From: 2-12-FULL-35-15 sp036386835
GTDB taxonomy: Bacteria; Bacteroidota; Bacteroidia; 2-12-FULL-35-15
Length of the DNA: 64,000 nt
Reading direction: 5' to 3'
Assembly (NCBI GenBank): GCA_036386835.1
Contig: DASVUX010000034.1
Location: 124,001 to 188,000, forward strand
Under the pieces are notes generated by a model that made no database searches, was not told the origin of the DNA, and was given only the letters and a program-made list of their open reading frames with translations. Shown piece by piece: positions 35,341-44,224 of this stretch. Positions within the stretch are counted from its first letter, which is position 1, and each line of letters starts with the position of its first letter. The translations under genes and the position numbers were made by a program.

Positions 35341-36933
35341 TTATTCAAAAAACAATTTACCGGAAACTTGTAATAAATCTTCCGTAACGATTTTATAAAA
35401 GTATATGCCCTTCGGTAAGAATTGACGATTGAAAGTTAGGCTACTATCTACAAAGTGAGTTTGCCAAATAAGTTCCCCTAAAGAGTCATAAATTTCTAAG
35501 AAACCTTTTTTTATTTCTAAGAAAGAGAAAGTAACATGTGAGACTGCAGGATTAGGAAAAACTGCTATCGGCAGATGGTGGGTTTCTATTTTATCAATGT
35601 TAATTGCCGTGGAAGAGTCGATGCAATAAAACGAATCAGGTTTTAATATATTAGTATTGTTTAGTGCCATATTATTGATGATGCACCCCGAAGATATGTT
35701 TCCATACGAAGTTATTACAGGAGTAACATTCACGGAAGTCAAAGAAGCTATGGTATCGTTAACACAACCATTTATATAGCCCATGTCATCTGTCTTAAGA
35801 ATAATTGGAACTTGTGCATTAGGTTTTTGTAAAAAACCAACTTCCATATATCCTCCATCTCCAGTTATGATTAATTTGTTTGGATAAGAATAATAGCCTG
35901 GCTCGTAAAGTTTCGCCCATAATACCTGACCAGCTGAATTAAGTTTAATCAGACCGGAAGATTTTTGCATTCCATTAACCCCTTCAGGTTCGAAAATCGC
36001 AATATAGTCTCCTTCATTTGTTTTTTTTATTGAGTATATCTCTGAAACCAAACTTAGTGGGGTATAATATTTTTTAGCCCATAGTAAATTGAAATCACTA
36101 TCGAAGGCAATTAAAAATGGTCGAAGATTAGAAGGACCACTAGATTGGGCGGTGGAGCCCGAAATTAAATATCCTCCGTTCGCGTATTGAGTAACAGATG
36201 TTAATACAAGAAAACTGGAAAAAGAAATGCTTTTAGAGCTTAAAATATTTCCACTGCCTGAAAATACATTGAAAGATCCAGACGCTACTTGTCCTGTTGT
36301 TCCAACAGTAACATATCTATTAGGATAAACCTCTTTCACAAAGTAATTTGCACTATATGAAGAATCTCCATAGGATATATTCCATAATAAATTTCCGTTG
36401 AGATCAACTTTTAATGTATAGGAACTGGCACCGGCTGTGATATTGGAATAACTTCCGGTATACCCTGATAAAATCACATTATTATCTGATGTTAAGTCGA
36501 TGGAGTAAGATATATCAACGCCAGTGCCACCATAGCTTTTAGTCCATAGGATTGAGCCGTTGGGGTTGGTTTTAATAAGAACTATATTTATATCTGTGTT
36601 CCCAATTGCTGTTGGGCCAGTTGCGCAAATATAAATATTGCCTAAGGAATCTAAAGTTAGATCGTGAAATGCGAAATTCATTGGAAACTCAAACTTCTTA
36701 TACCAGAGAGTGGTTCCAGAATTAGATAGTTTGATTAAAAAATTTCCTCCAAGTTGGCCTGTAGTGGAATCTCCATATTGGCCACAAATGATAAATGCAT
36801 TATTTGCTGTTTCTTTAACGCTGGTGGCGACTCCGCCTTCAGGCATATCTAAAACTTTTTGAAAGGTATAAGTGTTTTGAGACTTAACACCTGAATACAC
36901 AACCAACAGAAAATATAATATGCCAATCCGCAT
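35341..36933 (-). CDS. Secreted protein with T9SS type A sorting domain (beta-propeller-like)
   Basis: 530-aa exported protein. It has an N-terminal signal peptide of about 18 residues (ILYFLLVVYSGVKSQ). The body contains repeated strands of the form LIKTNPNGSILWTKSYGGTG, LKVDLNGNLLWNISYG and IAFDSDFNLLWAKKYY, a pattern of outer-strand repeats seen in propeller proteins of this kind. The tail, VFPNPAVSHVTFSFLE to KGIYFYKIV, is a T9SS type A sorting domain. Sampled 60-base lines are 30-42% G+C, clearly below those of mfd and rtcB next to it (about 55-58%). Ligand and role are unknown. Lateral acquisition is possible but secreted genes can be AT-rich for other reasons. Confidence 0.8.
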   Translation of the reverse strand: MRIGILYFLLVVYSGVKSQNTYTFQKVLDMPEGGVATSVKETANNAFIICGQYGDSTTGQLGGNFLIKLSNSGTTLWYKKFEFPMNFAFHDLTLDSLGNIYICATGPTAIGNTDINIVLIKTNPNGSILWTKSYGGTGVDISYSIDLTSDNNVILSGYTGSYSNITAGASSYTLKVDLNGNLLWNISYGDSSYSANYFVKEVYPNRYVTVGTTGQVASGSFNVFSGSGNILSSKSISFSSFLVLTSVTQYANGGYLISGSTAQSSGPSNLRPFLIAFDSDFNLLWAKKYYTPLSLVSEIYSIKKTNEGDYIAIFEPEGVNGMQKSSGLIKLNSAGQVLWAKLYEPGYYSYPNKLIITGDGGYMEVGFLQKPNAQVPIILKTDDMGYINGCVNDTIASLTSVNVTPVITSYGNISSGCIINNMALNNTNILKPDSFYCIDSSTAINIDKIETHHLPIAVFPNPAVSHVTFSFLEIKKGFLEIYDSLGELIWQTHFVDSSLTFNRQFLPKGIYFYKIVTEDLLQVSGKLFFE

Positions 36934-36985
36934 TTAATAAAGATAACAAATGCAAATTATTACACCTTTAAAATTTGAAATATTT

Positions 36986-38407
36986 TTAATCCTCCCTGCT
37001 GCCATCATCCGCCATCCGTACTATTTTCGGGATAAATTTAGCGATCACATCAACGAGTTCCTTCTGCGAATCCATTACCGCATTAATATCCTTATATGCC
37101 ATTGGTGCTTCATCCAGGCCAGCTCCGATCAATGTCACGCCATGATCAGTAAGCACTTCCCGCATCTCTTCCCGGGTTATTGTTTTGATGGCTTGTGTAC
37201 GGCTCATCCTTCTTCCTGCACCATGAGAAGCGGAGTTGATCGATGCTTCGTTCCCTTTGCCACGGACCAGGAAGCCCGGTGCCGTCATAGAACCGGGAAT
37301 TATTCCAAGCACCTCCTTGGATGCCGGGGTTGCTCCCTTTCGGTGAACAATGACTTCTTCACCGTCAAGCATTTCTTTCCATGCAAAATTATGATGGTTC
37401 TCCACCCGCGCGAGAAGGTTGCCACCGATCGCTTTTGTAATCCGCTCGTGGATCACCTGGTGGCAGGCAGATGCATAATCACCTGCGAGGTTCATGGCAA
37501 GCCAATATTCCTGTCCTTCAGCTGAATCAAGGCTCAGGTAAGCCAGGTTGAGGGCTTCTTTTGGCAGTGTACAGTGCTGCTTAGCCAACCTGGTGTAATG
37601 CGCAGCGATGGTAGCACCAAACCCCCTGGAGCCTGAGTGCGATAACAGCGCAACATATTTTCCTTTAGGGATCCCGAGCTGCCTGTCTTCTTCTATTACC
37701 TCTATAATCCCCCATTCAACAAAGTGATTCCCTCCGCCTGAAGTTCCCAGCTGTTCATAAGCTTTTGATTTCAGGTTCCTGAGAAGCGGCACCATATTGA
37801 ACTCATTCTTTTCCAGTACAGGATGATCAGCGCGTTCCTTCCCCTGGAAGCTTTTGCCGGCACCAAACTTTGTAGCGGCCACAAGCTCCCTCTTGAAATG
37901 CATCTCATTTGCTGCCAGTGCACTTTCCGGGAGATCATAAACTGATAAACACATTCTGCAGCCGATATCAACACCCACTCCATATGGGATAACGGCATTC
38001 CTTACAGCCAGCACCCCGCCAATCGGTAAGCCATAACCCTGGTGTGCATCAGGCATCAGCGCCCCGCCTGCAGTTACCGGCAGGCGCATTGCAATATCCA
38101 TTTGATCGATGGCGCCCTTTTCAATGTTCTCAGCCCCATAAATTTTATAATCGTCACGCGTTTGGCGGAGAGCTGGCAACGCAGCTTTGCGTTCGTTCTC
38201 AAGGATCTCTGAAGCGAGTTCGCTATACTCAGGATCATTAAGATAAGCGGAAGGGGAGTTGAGGACTTTTTTAAACTGTGTTAAGAGTTGTCTTCGTGTT
38301 TTCCGGCTCGTATTGGCTTCTGATATAGACAAAGCAATACCAATGGTTTTACCTTCTGTATAACCGATTGTTTTCAGGTCCTTTCCTTTTATGTTGAGGC
38401 TTTTCAT
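36986..38407 (-). CDS. rtcB: RNA-splicing ligase RtcB
   Basis: GTP- and Mn-dependent 3'-phosphate RNA ligase that joins RNA ends with 2',3'-cyclic phosphate or 3'-phosphate and 5'-OH, used in tRNA and RNA repair. Key motifs: PDAHQGYGLPIGGV, GVDIGCRM, GGGNHFVEWG, LSHSGSRGFG, ENHHNFAWKE, and the guanylylated-His region SHGAGRRMSR. At 473 aa it has full length. No RtcA, archease or RtcR partner is adjacent. It lies 52 bases upstream of the T9SS cargo gene on the same strand. Confidence 0.95.
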   Translation of the reverse strand: MKSLNIKGKDLKTIGYTEGKTIGIALSISEANTSRKTRRQLLTQFKKVLNSPSAYLNDPEYSELASEILENERKAALPALRQTRDDYKIYGAENIEKGAIDQMDIAMRLPVTAGGALMPDAHQGYGLPIGGVLAVRNAVIPYGVGVDIGCRMCLSVYDLPESALAANEMHFKRELVAATKFGAGKSFQGKERADHPVLEKNEFNMVPLLRNLKSKAYEQLGTSGGGNHFVEWGIIEVIEEDRQLGIPKGKYVALLSHSGSRGFGATIAAHYTRLAKQHCTLPKEALNLAYLSLDSAEGQEYWLAMNLAGDYASACHQVIHERITKAIGGNLLARVENHHNFAWKEMLDGEEVIVHRKGATPASKEVLGIIPGSMTAPGFLVRGKGNEASINSASHGAGRRMSRTQAIKTITREEMREVLTDHGVTLIGAGLDEAPMAYKDINAVMDSQKELVDVIAKFIPKIVRMADDGSRED

Positions 38408-38574
38408 TGCAGCTTTTTTTAATATTTAATCATATTCATTCCATGTCTGTTTTAGCTCCCACCGGAAAAAATGGAGAATATTCTACACGGTTGAATTAAT
38501 TTGAAGTGCGGACTGTATCTTTTTAAAGTGGACTGCATTAGGAGGTGAAATTCCTCACGCAAAAACTAAATATC

Positions 38575-39237
38575 ATGAAAAAGTATCAGAACGTTATCGG
38601 CTTTCTAACCGCCTTGCTCTTATTTACAACTGTTATGATGAAATCTAATCACCTCCCGTGGGCTGGGATTACAATGGCATTGTCCGGCATATCCATAAGT
38701 ATGTACCTGCCATTTCTTATTTTGTACGGCAATGATAATCGTTCTGCGGAAAAGAATGCAGCTATGGTTGCATCTTCAATCTCAGCCTCTGTACTCAGCC
38801 TCGGAATTACGTTTAAGTTTCAGCATTGGTCGGGAGCGGGGATTATGATCGTTTTGGGCCTTTTGGCTTTTGCCTTTATTGCTGTTCCCTTGCTGTTAAA
38901 ACAGAGATTACGCTCTCAGGGTTCCGAACGGAAAACTCTTATGAACACCTTCGGGGCAACCGGGCTTACCTTGTTTTCACTTGGACTTTTATTCAAAATC
39001 CAGCATTGGCCGGGAGCGGCAGTAATGCTTGGGCTGAGTCTTCCATTTCTTTTCTTTGGATATTTCCTCTTGTATATGACCGATAAAACGATCGGGAGTG
39101 ACGAAAAAGCCGTTTACCTGCGAAAAGCTTTCTTTTCTGTGATCATCGGAAGCGTTGTGGCCACATTCATCTTACTTGATCTCAGCAAACCTTTGCATAC
39201 AAACACAGATCAGGCGTCAGTTGAAGAATGCAGGTAG
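38575..39237 (+). CDS. GldL-like membrane protein
   Basis: 220-aa polytopic membrane protein with seven or eight short spans. It holds two copies of a FKFQHWSGAGIMIVLG / FKIQHWPGAAVMLGL motif, related to the short FKIxHWPGA-type motif of gliding motility protein GldL. GldL forms the inner-membrane motor of T9SS and gliding, but this protein has only the membrane part and no long cytoplasmic tail. The ATG at 38575 is preferred; an AGGAGGTG upstream is too far away to serve it and a GTG at 38545 gives an unlikely N-terminus. It is alone, between rtcB and desaturase, with a terminator behind. Its function is unknown; kinship to GldL is by motif. Confidence 0.72.
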   Translation: MKKYQNVIGFLTALLLFTTVMMKSNHLPWAGITMALSGISISMYLPFLILYGNDNRSAEKNAAMVASSISASVLSLGITFKFQHWSGAGIMIVLGLLAFAFIAVPLLLKQRLRSQGSERKTLMNTFGATGLTLFSLGLLFKIQHWPGAAVMLGLSLPFLFFGYFLLYMTDKTIGSDEKAVYLRKAFFSVIIGSVVATFILLDLSKPLHTNTDQASVEECR

Positions 39238-39350
39238 TTTGATTAAGGGTTGAGCCTGCACCGGTAACGGGCACGAACGGCAACAGCAAAGAGTTTCATG
39301 AAGGTTAGAGATTAATGGAATTCCGGGATGTTGGTGGTCTTGTTTGTAAA

Positions 39351-39387
39351 AGAAAAGGAGCTGAATCCCAGCTCCTTTTCTTTTTTT
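39351..39387 (+). terminator. Terminator after the GldL-like gene
   Basis: AGAAAAGGAGCT (39351-39362) and AGCTCCTTTTCT (39370-39381) form a perfect 12-bp stem with a GAATCCC loop and a following T run. The A-rich left flank could let it also serve the desaturase gene on the other strand. Confidence 0.88.
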
Positions 39388-39445
39388 AAGAACAATTTTA
39401 TACAAGGTATTCACAGTCTGAGAAATCTGACTCTTAACCGCTTTT

Positions 39446-40564
39446 TTAGCCCATACTGTTAAGGATCGCAGCGGGCCTAAGTTCATCTCGGCCAAGCTGG
39501 TGAATGATTTTCATGTGTGAAATAAAAGCAGAGGTGAACGATTCATTATAAATATACGGAACCCCGAATTCAGCAGCTGTAGCAGCAACAATAGGAGCTA
39601 TCTTCGGATAATGTACATGGCAGATTCTTGGGAAAAGGTGGTGGATTGCCTGGTAATTTAAACCTCCTACATAATAGGTAACAAGCCAGTTGTTCCTTGC
39701 AAAATCAGCAGTAGTCTGTAACTGATGAATTGCCCATTCCGTTTCGATATTGCCTTTTGCATCGGGAGTAGGGAAAGTAGTGTTCTCCACAACATGTGCA
39801 AGCTGGAATACGATACTGAGGATCAGTCCGGCTATTACATGAAGGGTCAGGAATCCGAGGAGTACGTGTCCCAGGGAAATGTTAAGAACAACAACAGGTA
39901 AAACAATGATATAGGTAAAGTAAACTGCTTTCCAGAAAAGGATCCCTAACAGAGAAACGATCTTTTGTCCGCGGCTGTCACGGTGCTGACCTTCCTTGTT
40001 GAACTGTATATATTGAACTATATCTTTCGCTGTTGTCCAGTATAAGGACATGATAGCATAAAAGAAGAACACATAGATTACCTGGAAACGCTGAATGCCT
40101 TTGTATTTACCGGCAGGAGAGAACCGCATGATCACTTTATTGTCAATATCCCTGTCATGCTCATATATATTGGTATAGGTATGGTGAAGTACATTGTGCT
40201 GGGTCCGCCAGTTCCGGTTGTCCCCACCCACTATGGTGAGTGAAAAGGCAATCAGCTTATTGATCGCGGGATTGGCTGAATAAGCATCATGATTTGCATC
40301 ATGCATCACACTCATCCCGATTCCTGCCAGCCCGAGCCCCATGATTGCAGAGCAGATCCACATTCCTAAAAGGCCTGTACTTTGGGAGTAAATAATGGTA
40401 AGAGGAACAAAATAAAGCGAAAGCATTACAATAGTCTTGAAGACCATTGTACCGTTTGCATGCTGGGAAATTTTGTTTTCGATAAAATAATTATCTACAC
40501 GCTGCTTTAAAACGCTAAAAAACTGCGTTTTGTCCTTGTTGGTAAACTTAATTTTTGCTTTCAT
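39446..40564 (-). CDS. Membrane fatty acid desaturase (acyl-CoA/front-end type)
   Basis: Di-iron membrane enzyme of 372 aa that puts a cis double bond into fatty acyl chains. The three histidine boxes are seen: MHDANHDAYS (HDANH), RTQHNVLHHTYTN, and the last box QAIHHLFPRICHVHYP in the QxxHH form found in front-end desaturases. Four hydrophobic segments lie between them. No cytochrome b5 domain is fused. Its role is probably membrane-lipid fluidity. A TAAATTTG element lies just upstream, so transcription starts close to the ATG. Confidence 0.9.
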   Translation of the reverse strand: MKAKIKFTNKDKTQFFSVLKQRVDNYFIENKISQHANGTMVFKTIVMLSLYFVPLTIIYSQSTGLLGMWICSAIMGLGLAGIGMSVMHDANHDAYSANPAINKLIAFSLTIVGGDNRNWRTQHNVLHHTYTNIYEHDRDIDNKVIMRFSPAGKYKGIQRFQVIYVFFFYAIMSLYWTTAKDIVQYIQFNKEGQHRDSRGQKIVSLLGILFWKAVYFTYIIVLPVVVLNISLGHVLLGFLTLHVIAGLILSIVFQLAHVVENTTFPTPDAKGNIETEWAIHQLQTTADFARNNWLVTYYVGGLNYQAIHHLFPRICHVHYPKIAPIVAATAAEFGVPYIYNESFTSAFISHMKIIHQLGRDELRPAAILNSMG

Positions 40565-40577
40565 TGTTCTGTATTGA

Positions 40578-40585
40578 CAAATTTA
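40578..40585 (-). promoter_or_regulatory. Candidate -7 promoter element for the desaturase
   Basis: On the minus strand it reads TAAATTTG (TAnnTTTG), ending 13 bases before the ATG. A TTTG further upstream (40610-40613) is spaced by 24 bases, longer than usual. Confidence 0.4.
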
Positions 40586-40645
40586 CGAAAAAATCGTCAT
40601 AAAATTACGCAAATTCTGTTATTTCGACAAAGATGATTATAAAGC

Positions 40646-40990
40646 TTATAGATTGATATCCATTCTTTTATAGAAAGGCAAGATGCTGCAGATAAAGAAA
40701 ACAGAGAAGAAGATCCCGGCATAACTTACATCCTCTATTAGTACAAGGAGGATTTCCTTGATGAAGAAAGAAAACAGGAAAAGATGAACACCCCAGCGCT
40801 TCATGTGCCACAAGCCGATGTAAGAAATAAAGCTGGTGGCAACGAGGATCCCGAAAAGTGCGGGATACCAGTCGCCAAGCTTTTTAAGGGAAGGCGAAAA
40901 GACTCCGGGAAAGCTGAAAACGATCCATATGAATCCCAGGATACACACTACTGTTATTAGAACCGGACGTTTTATTGCTGCTCCTTGCAT
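40646..40990 (-). CDS. Small four-span membrane protein, unknown function
   Basis: 114-aa protein with four predicted spans at residues ~10-29, ~42-61, ~66-85 and ~90-106, with short loops. Composition and codon use resemble the neighbours. I do not recognise a family; short proteins of this type are common in Bacteroidota and usually have no assigned function. It is co-directional with the desaturase (81-base gap), but a shared function is not shown. The gap upstream (40991-41128) holds only AT-rich intergenic words and no gene. Confidence 0.65.
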   Translation of the reverse strand: MQGAAIKRPVLITVVCILGFIWIVFSFPGVFSPSLKKLGDWYPALFGILVATSFISYIGLWHMKRWGVHLFLFSFFIKEILLVLIEDVSYAGIFFSVFFICSILPFYKRMDINL

Positions 40991-41128
40991 TTACGGATAA
41001 CGAATTTATGCGAATTTACGAATCGGTGTTGTTTACGCAACCATTAACTTTCACTGTCATCCCGTGCCACGGCATAGGATCTGTTTAGGATATTGATTTT
41101 AGAAATCTACAATTCAATAATTCTGTAA

Positions 41129-42376
41129 TTAATTTGACCTGATGGCTTCCACCGGATCTAGCTGTGAGGCACCGTAAGCGGGTACAAAGCCTGATACAAC
41201 CCCAATCAGGATGGATATTGTAAAACCAAGTATAATATTCGACCTGGTGAGTGTGATCTCCATTCCTACCGAATCCCCGGCCGCCAGAGTCAGGAGATAA
41301 ACGATCAGCAAGCCGATCATCCCACCGATCACAGACAAAAACACCGATTCAAAAAGAAACTGCATCAGGATAAAATAATTCCTGGCTCCAAGTGATTTCT
41401 GGATCCCGATAATATTAGTACGTTCCTTGACCGAAACAAACATGATGTTGGCGATCCCGAACCCGCCCACAAGGATTGAGAATCCCCCGATGATCCAGCC
41501 GGCAATGCCCACAACATTAAATAGATCGTCAAACACGTTGGATATAATGCTGGTCTGGTTTAATGCAAAATCAACCTCTTCCAAAGGGGAAAGGCGTCTC
41601 CTTGAACGCATCAGCCCGGTTAATTCACTGATAAGTTCTTCATTGCTGATGCCTGGTTTTGCCCGGACCATGATTTGAGGGTCCAGGTCTTCGTCATTAA
41701 TATCAATAATGCTTTTCGCGTAATTAACGGGGATGAGGATCTGGGTGTCGGGACTGCCTCCAAGGATGCTTTCGCCTTCTTTTTTGAAGACACCGATCAC
41801 CATGACTTTTGCACCCCGCACCTTTATTGTTTGCCCGATCGGGCTCTGGTGAGGAAAAAGTGCTTTTGCCAGCACATCACCGATCACACCCACGGGCCTG
41901 CCGGAAGCAGATTCAATCTCGGTAAAATACCGGCCGTCCGCAATTTCGAAGTTCTTTACACGGTCGTATTGATGGGAAGCACATATTACACTCACATTCT
42001 CAATGCTGCTGCTCTGGTATTTAACAGTGGCATTGCCCGCCACGATGAAGGCTGCGGATTGTGCGCCATCACAGTTCTCAAGGACGTAATCCAGTTCTTT
42101 GTATTTAGGGAGCGGCCGGTTCAGGTATTTCCACCAAGGATAATCAGGTCCACCGCCTTCCCAGGGCCATTTCTGAATAAAAACAACATCATCTCCAAGG
42201 CTCTGGACGCTTTTCCGCAGATTTTGCTCCAGGGAATCCACAATGGTAAAAACCATGATAACGGCAAAGATCCCTATCGTTATCCCCAATAAAGAAAGCA
42301 CGGAGCGAAGCTTGTTGCCCACAAGCGCCTGGAATGCGAAAACGATACTTTCTTTGAATAAGCTCCAGAAAACCAA
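41129..42376 (-). CDS. MacB-like ABC transporter permease
   Basis: Predicted inner-membrane permease of the MacB/FtsX type, about 415 aa. It has the first span at ~25-45 (SLLGITIGIFAVIMVFTIV), a periplasmic MacB-PCD domain between ~50 and ~280, then three spans near the C-terminus, ending VSGFVPAYGASQLDPVEAIR. The TTG at 42376 (MVFWSLFKESIVFAFQAL) is preferred because family members begin in this way; the frame is open 72 bases further upstream to an ATG with no family likeness. No ATPase partner is next to it, so its cognate ATPase must lie elsewhere. The substrate is unknown. Confidence 0.85.
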   Translation of the reverse strand: MVFWSLFKESIVFAFQALVGNKLRSVLSLLGITIGIFAVIMVFTIVDSLEQNLRKSVQSLGDDVVFIQKWPWEGGGPDYPWWKYLNRPLPKYKELDYVLENCDGAQSAAFIVAGNATVKYQSSSIENVSVICASHQYDRVKNFEIADGRYFTEIESASGRPVGVIGDVLAKALFPHQSPIGQTIKVRGAKVMVIGVFKKEGESILGGSPDTQILIPVNYAKSIIDINDEDLDPQIMVRAKPGISNEELISELTGLMRSRRRLSPLEEVDFALNQTSIISNVFDDLFNVVGIAGWIIGGFSILVGGFGIANIMFVSVKERTNIIGIQKSLGARNYFILMQFLFESVFLSVIGGMIGLLIVYLLTLAAGDSVGMEITLTRSNIILGFTISILIGVVSGFVPAYGASQLDPVEAIRSN

Positions 42377-42531
42377 AACGTTTTTTTTTAAATGGAAATT
42401 TGATTGCAAATGTATCAAAAAATCAGTGAAGAAATGCAGTGTGATCATGTCTGGGAAATCTGTCTTTTTCAGGTCTTTCTGTCGGTCTTATTAACAAAAA
42501 AAACATTTATCAACAAAGTATGTTTAAGTCC

Positions 42532-42559
42532 TTTGCCATCTTTTAAATTGATACTTTTG
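42532..42559 (+). promoter_or_regulatory. Predicted promoter for purH
   Basis: TTTG (42532-42535) and TACTTTTG (42552-42559) are separated by 16 bases, close to the Bacteroidota pattern, and lie 22 bases before the purH ATG. Confidence 0.48.
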
Positions 42560-42581
42560 CTGGAGAAATTTTATATAGCTT

Positions 42582-44108
42582 ATGAGCGGATTAAAAAAGA
42601 TCAAGAATGCACTGATCTCGGTATATTACAAAGACAATCTTGAGCCGGTGATTCATCAGTTGAACGCTCTCGGAGTGAAGATCTACAGTACCGGCGGGAC
42701 ACAGGAATTTATTGAGAAGCTTGGTGTAAGCGTTATCCCGGTGGAATCCCTCACATCTTATCCTTCGATCCTGGGAGGAAGAGTTAAAACACTGCATCCT
42801 AAAATATTTGGCGGGATCCTGAGCAGGCGCGAGCTTGAAAGTGATCTGGCACAGCTGGAAGAATACGAGATTCCTGAAATTGACCTTGTGATCGTTGATC
42901 TTTATCCGTTTGAAGAGACCGTGGCTTCGGGTGCGGCAGAGCAGGCTATAATTGAAAAGATCGATATCGGGGGGATTTCACTGATCCGTGCCGCTGCAAA
43001 GAACTTTAAGGATGTGATCATTGTGCCTTCCAAAAATGAATATACTTTCCTTCATGATACTATCCTGTCGGCCCAAAAGGGGGAATCTTCCCTGGCAGAC
43101 AGGAAATTGCTGGCAGGAAAGGCTTTTAACGTTTCCTCCCATTACGATACAGCTATCTTCAATTATTTTAACGGTGGTGAAACTGTAGCATTCAAGCAGA
43201 GCGTTCAGAATGCCAAAGTTCTTCGCTATGGCGAAAATCCGCATCAAAAGGGAGTATTCTATGGGAAGCTTGAGGATATGTTCACCCAGTTCAGCGGTAA
43301 GGAATTATCTTACAACAACCTTCTTGATGTTGATGCTGCGGTAAGCCTTATTGCAGAATTTAAAGAAACTACATTTGCCATCCTGAAGCACAACAATGCA
43401 TGCGGGATCGCTTCACGCAGCAACCTGGTGGATGCCTGGAAAGCAGCCCTGGCGGGTGATCCGACAAGCGCATTTGGAGGGGTGCTGATAACCAATGCAG
43501 CTGTGGATGCTGCGGCTGCCGATGAAATAAACAAGCTTTTCTTTGAGGTAATTATTGCGCCATCTTTCGATGCAAAAGCGCTGGAAGTTTTAAAGTCGAA
43601 ACCAAACAGGATTATTCTTCAGCAAAAGGAAACAAAACTGGCGGCAAAGTCGTTTCGCACCTTGTTGAACGGTGTGATCGAGCAGGACAAAGATCTGAAA
43701 ACGGAAACGGCAGCGGATATGCAGACAGTTACTGCAGCTGCTCCAAATGAAAAAGAGTTAAAAGATCTTGTATTTGCGAATAAGATCGTGAAGCATACCA
43801 AATCAAATACGATTGTCCTGGCGAAGGACGGGCAGCTGCTTGCCAGCGGTGTAGGTCAAACCTCGCGTGTTGATGCATTAAAGCAGGCGATCGTTAAAGC
43901 AGAGAATTTTGGCTTTAGCCTGAAAGGTGCGGTAATGGCCTCTGACGCGTTCTTTCCTTTTCCTGATTGTGTGGAGATCGCACATAAAGCGGGGATTTCA
44001 GCAGTAATCCAGCCGGGAGGATCCATCAAGGATAAAGATTCGATCGCGTATTGTGATGCTAACGGGGTGTCGATGGTTATGACAGGCACACGTCATTTTA
44101 AACATTAA
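42582..44108 (+). CDS. purH: Bifunctional AICAR formyltransferase / IMP cyclohydrolase
   Basis: Catalyses the last two steps of purine synthesis, AICAR to FAICAR to IMP. The N-terminal cyclohydrolase part has KIYSTGGTQEFIEKLGV, GGRVKTLHPKIFGGIL and DLYPFEETVASGA. The transformylase part has RYGENPHQKGVFYG, FAILKHNNACGIA, and the C-terminal end SDAFFPFPDCVEIAHKAGISAVIQPGGSIKD. It is 508 aa, of full length. It has its own candidate promoter and is followed by a 116-base gap with inverted repeats before mreB, so purH and mreB are probably separate transcripts. Confidence 0.97.
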   Translation: MSGLKKIKNALISVYYKDNLEPVIHQLNALGVKIYSTGGTQEFIEKLGVSVIPVESLTSYPSILGGRVKTLHPKIFGGILSRRELESDLAQLEEYEIPEIDLVIVDLYPFEETVASGAAEQAIIEKIDIGGISLIRAAAKNFKDVIIVPSKNEYTFLHDTILSAQKGESSLADRKLLAGKAFNVSSHYDTAIFNYFNGGETVAFKQSVQNAKVLRYGENPHQKGVFYGKLEDMFTQFSGKELSYNNLLDVDAAVSLIAEFKETTFAILKHNNACGIASRSNLVDAWKAALAGDPTSAFGGVLITNAAVDAAAADEINKLFFEVIIAPSFDAKALEVLKSKPNRIILQQKETKLAAKSFRTLLNGVIEQDKDLKTETAADMQTVTAAAPNEKELKDLVFANKIVKHTKSNTIVLAKDGQLLASGVGQTSRVDALKQAIVKAENFGFSLKGAVMASDAFFPFPDCVEIAHKAGISAVIQPGGSIKDKDSIAYCDANGVSMVMTGTRHFKH

Positions 44109-44117
44109 TTGAATCAG

Positions 44118-44211
44118 ATTAAGGCTTTAATTATTCAGGATCCAAGCCTTAATTTAAAAAGATATAAATAACGATGCAGGAATTCAAATCCTAAATTCCA
44201 ACATCCTGAAT
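44118..44211. repeat. Nested inverted repeats between purH and mreB
   Basis: ATTAAGGCTT (44118-44127) and AAGCCTTAAT (44144-44153) are perfect inverted copies around a 16-base loop. Inside the loop, ATTCAGGAT (44133-44141) is complementary to ATCCTGAAT (44203-44211) further on, so two mutually exclusive folds are possible. No T run follows the first. It may be a leader structure for mreB or just intergenic repeat words. Confidence 0.55.
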
Positions 44212-44224
44212 CTAAAAATCAAGT

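Noticed and set aside
38540..38547. AGGAGGTG as a Shine-Dalgarno site for the GldL-like gene.
   Set aside because: It is about 30 bases from the preferred ATG at 38575, and such sites are rarely used in Bacteroidota. The GTG just after it gives an atypical N-terminus.
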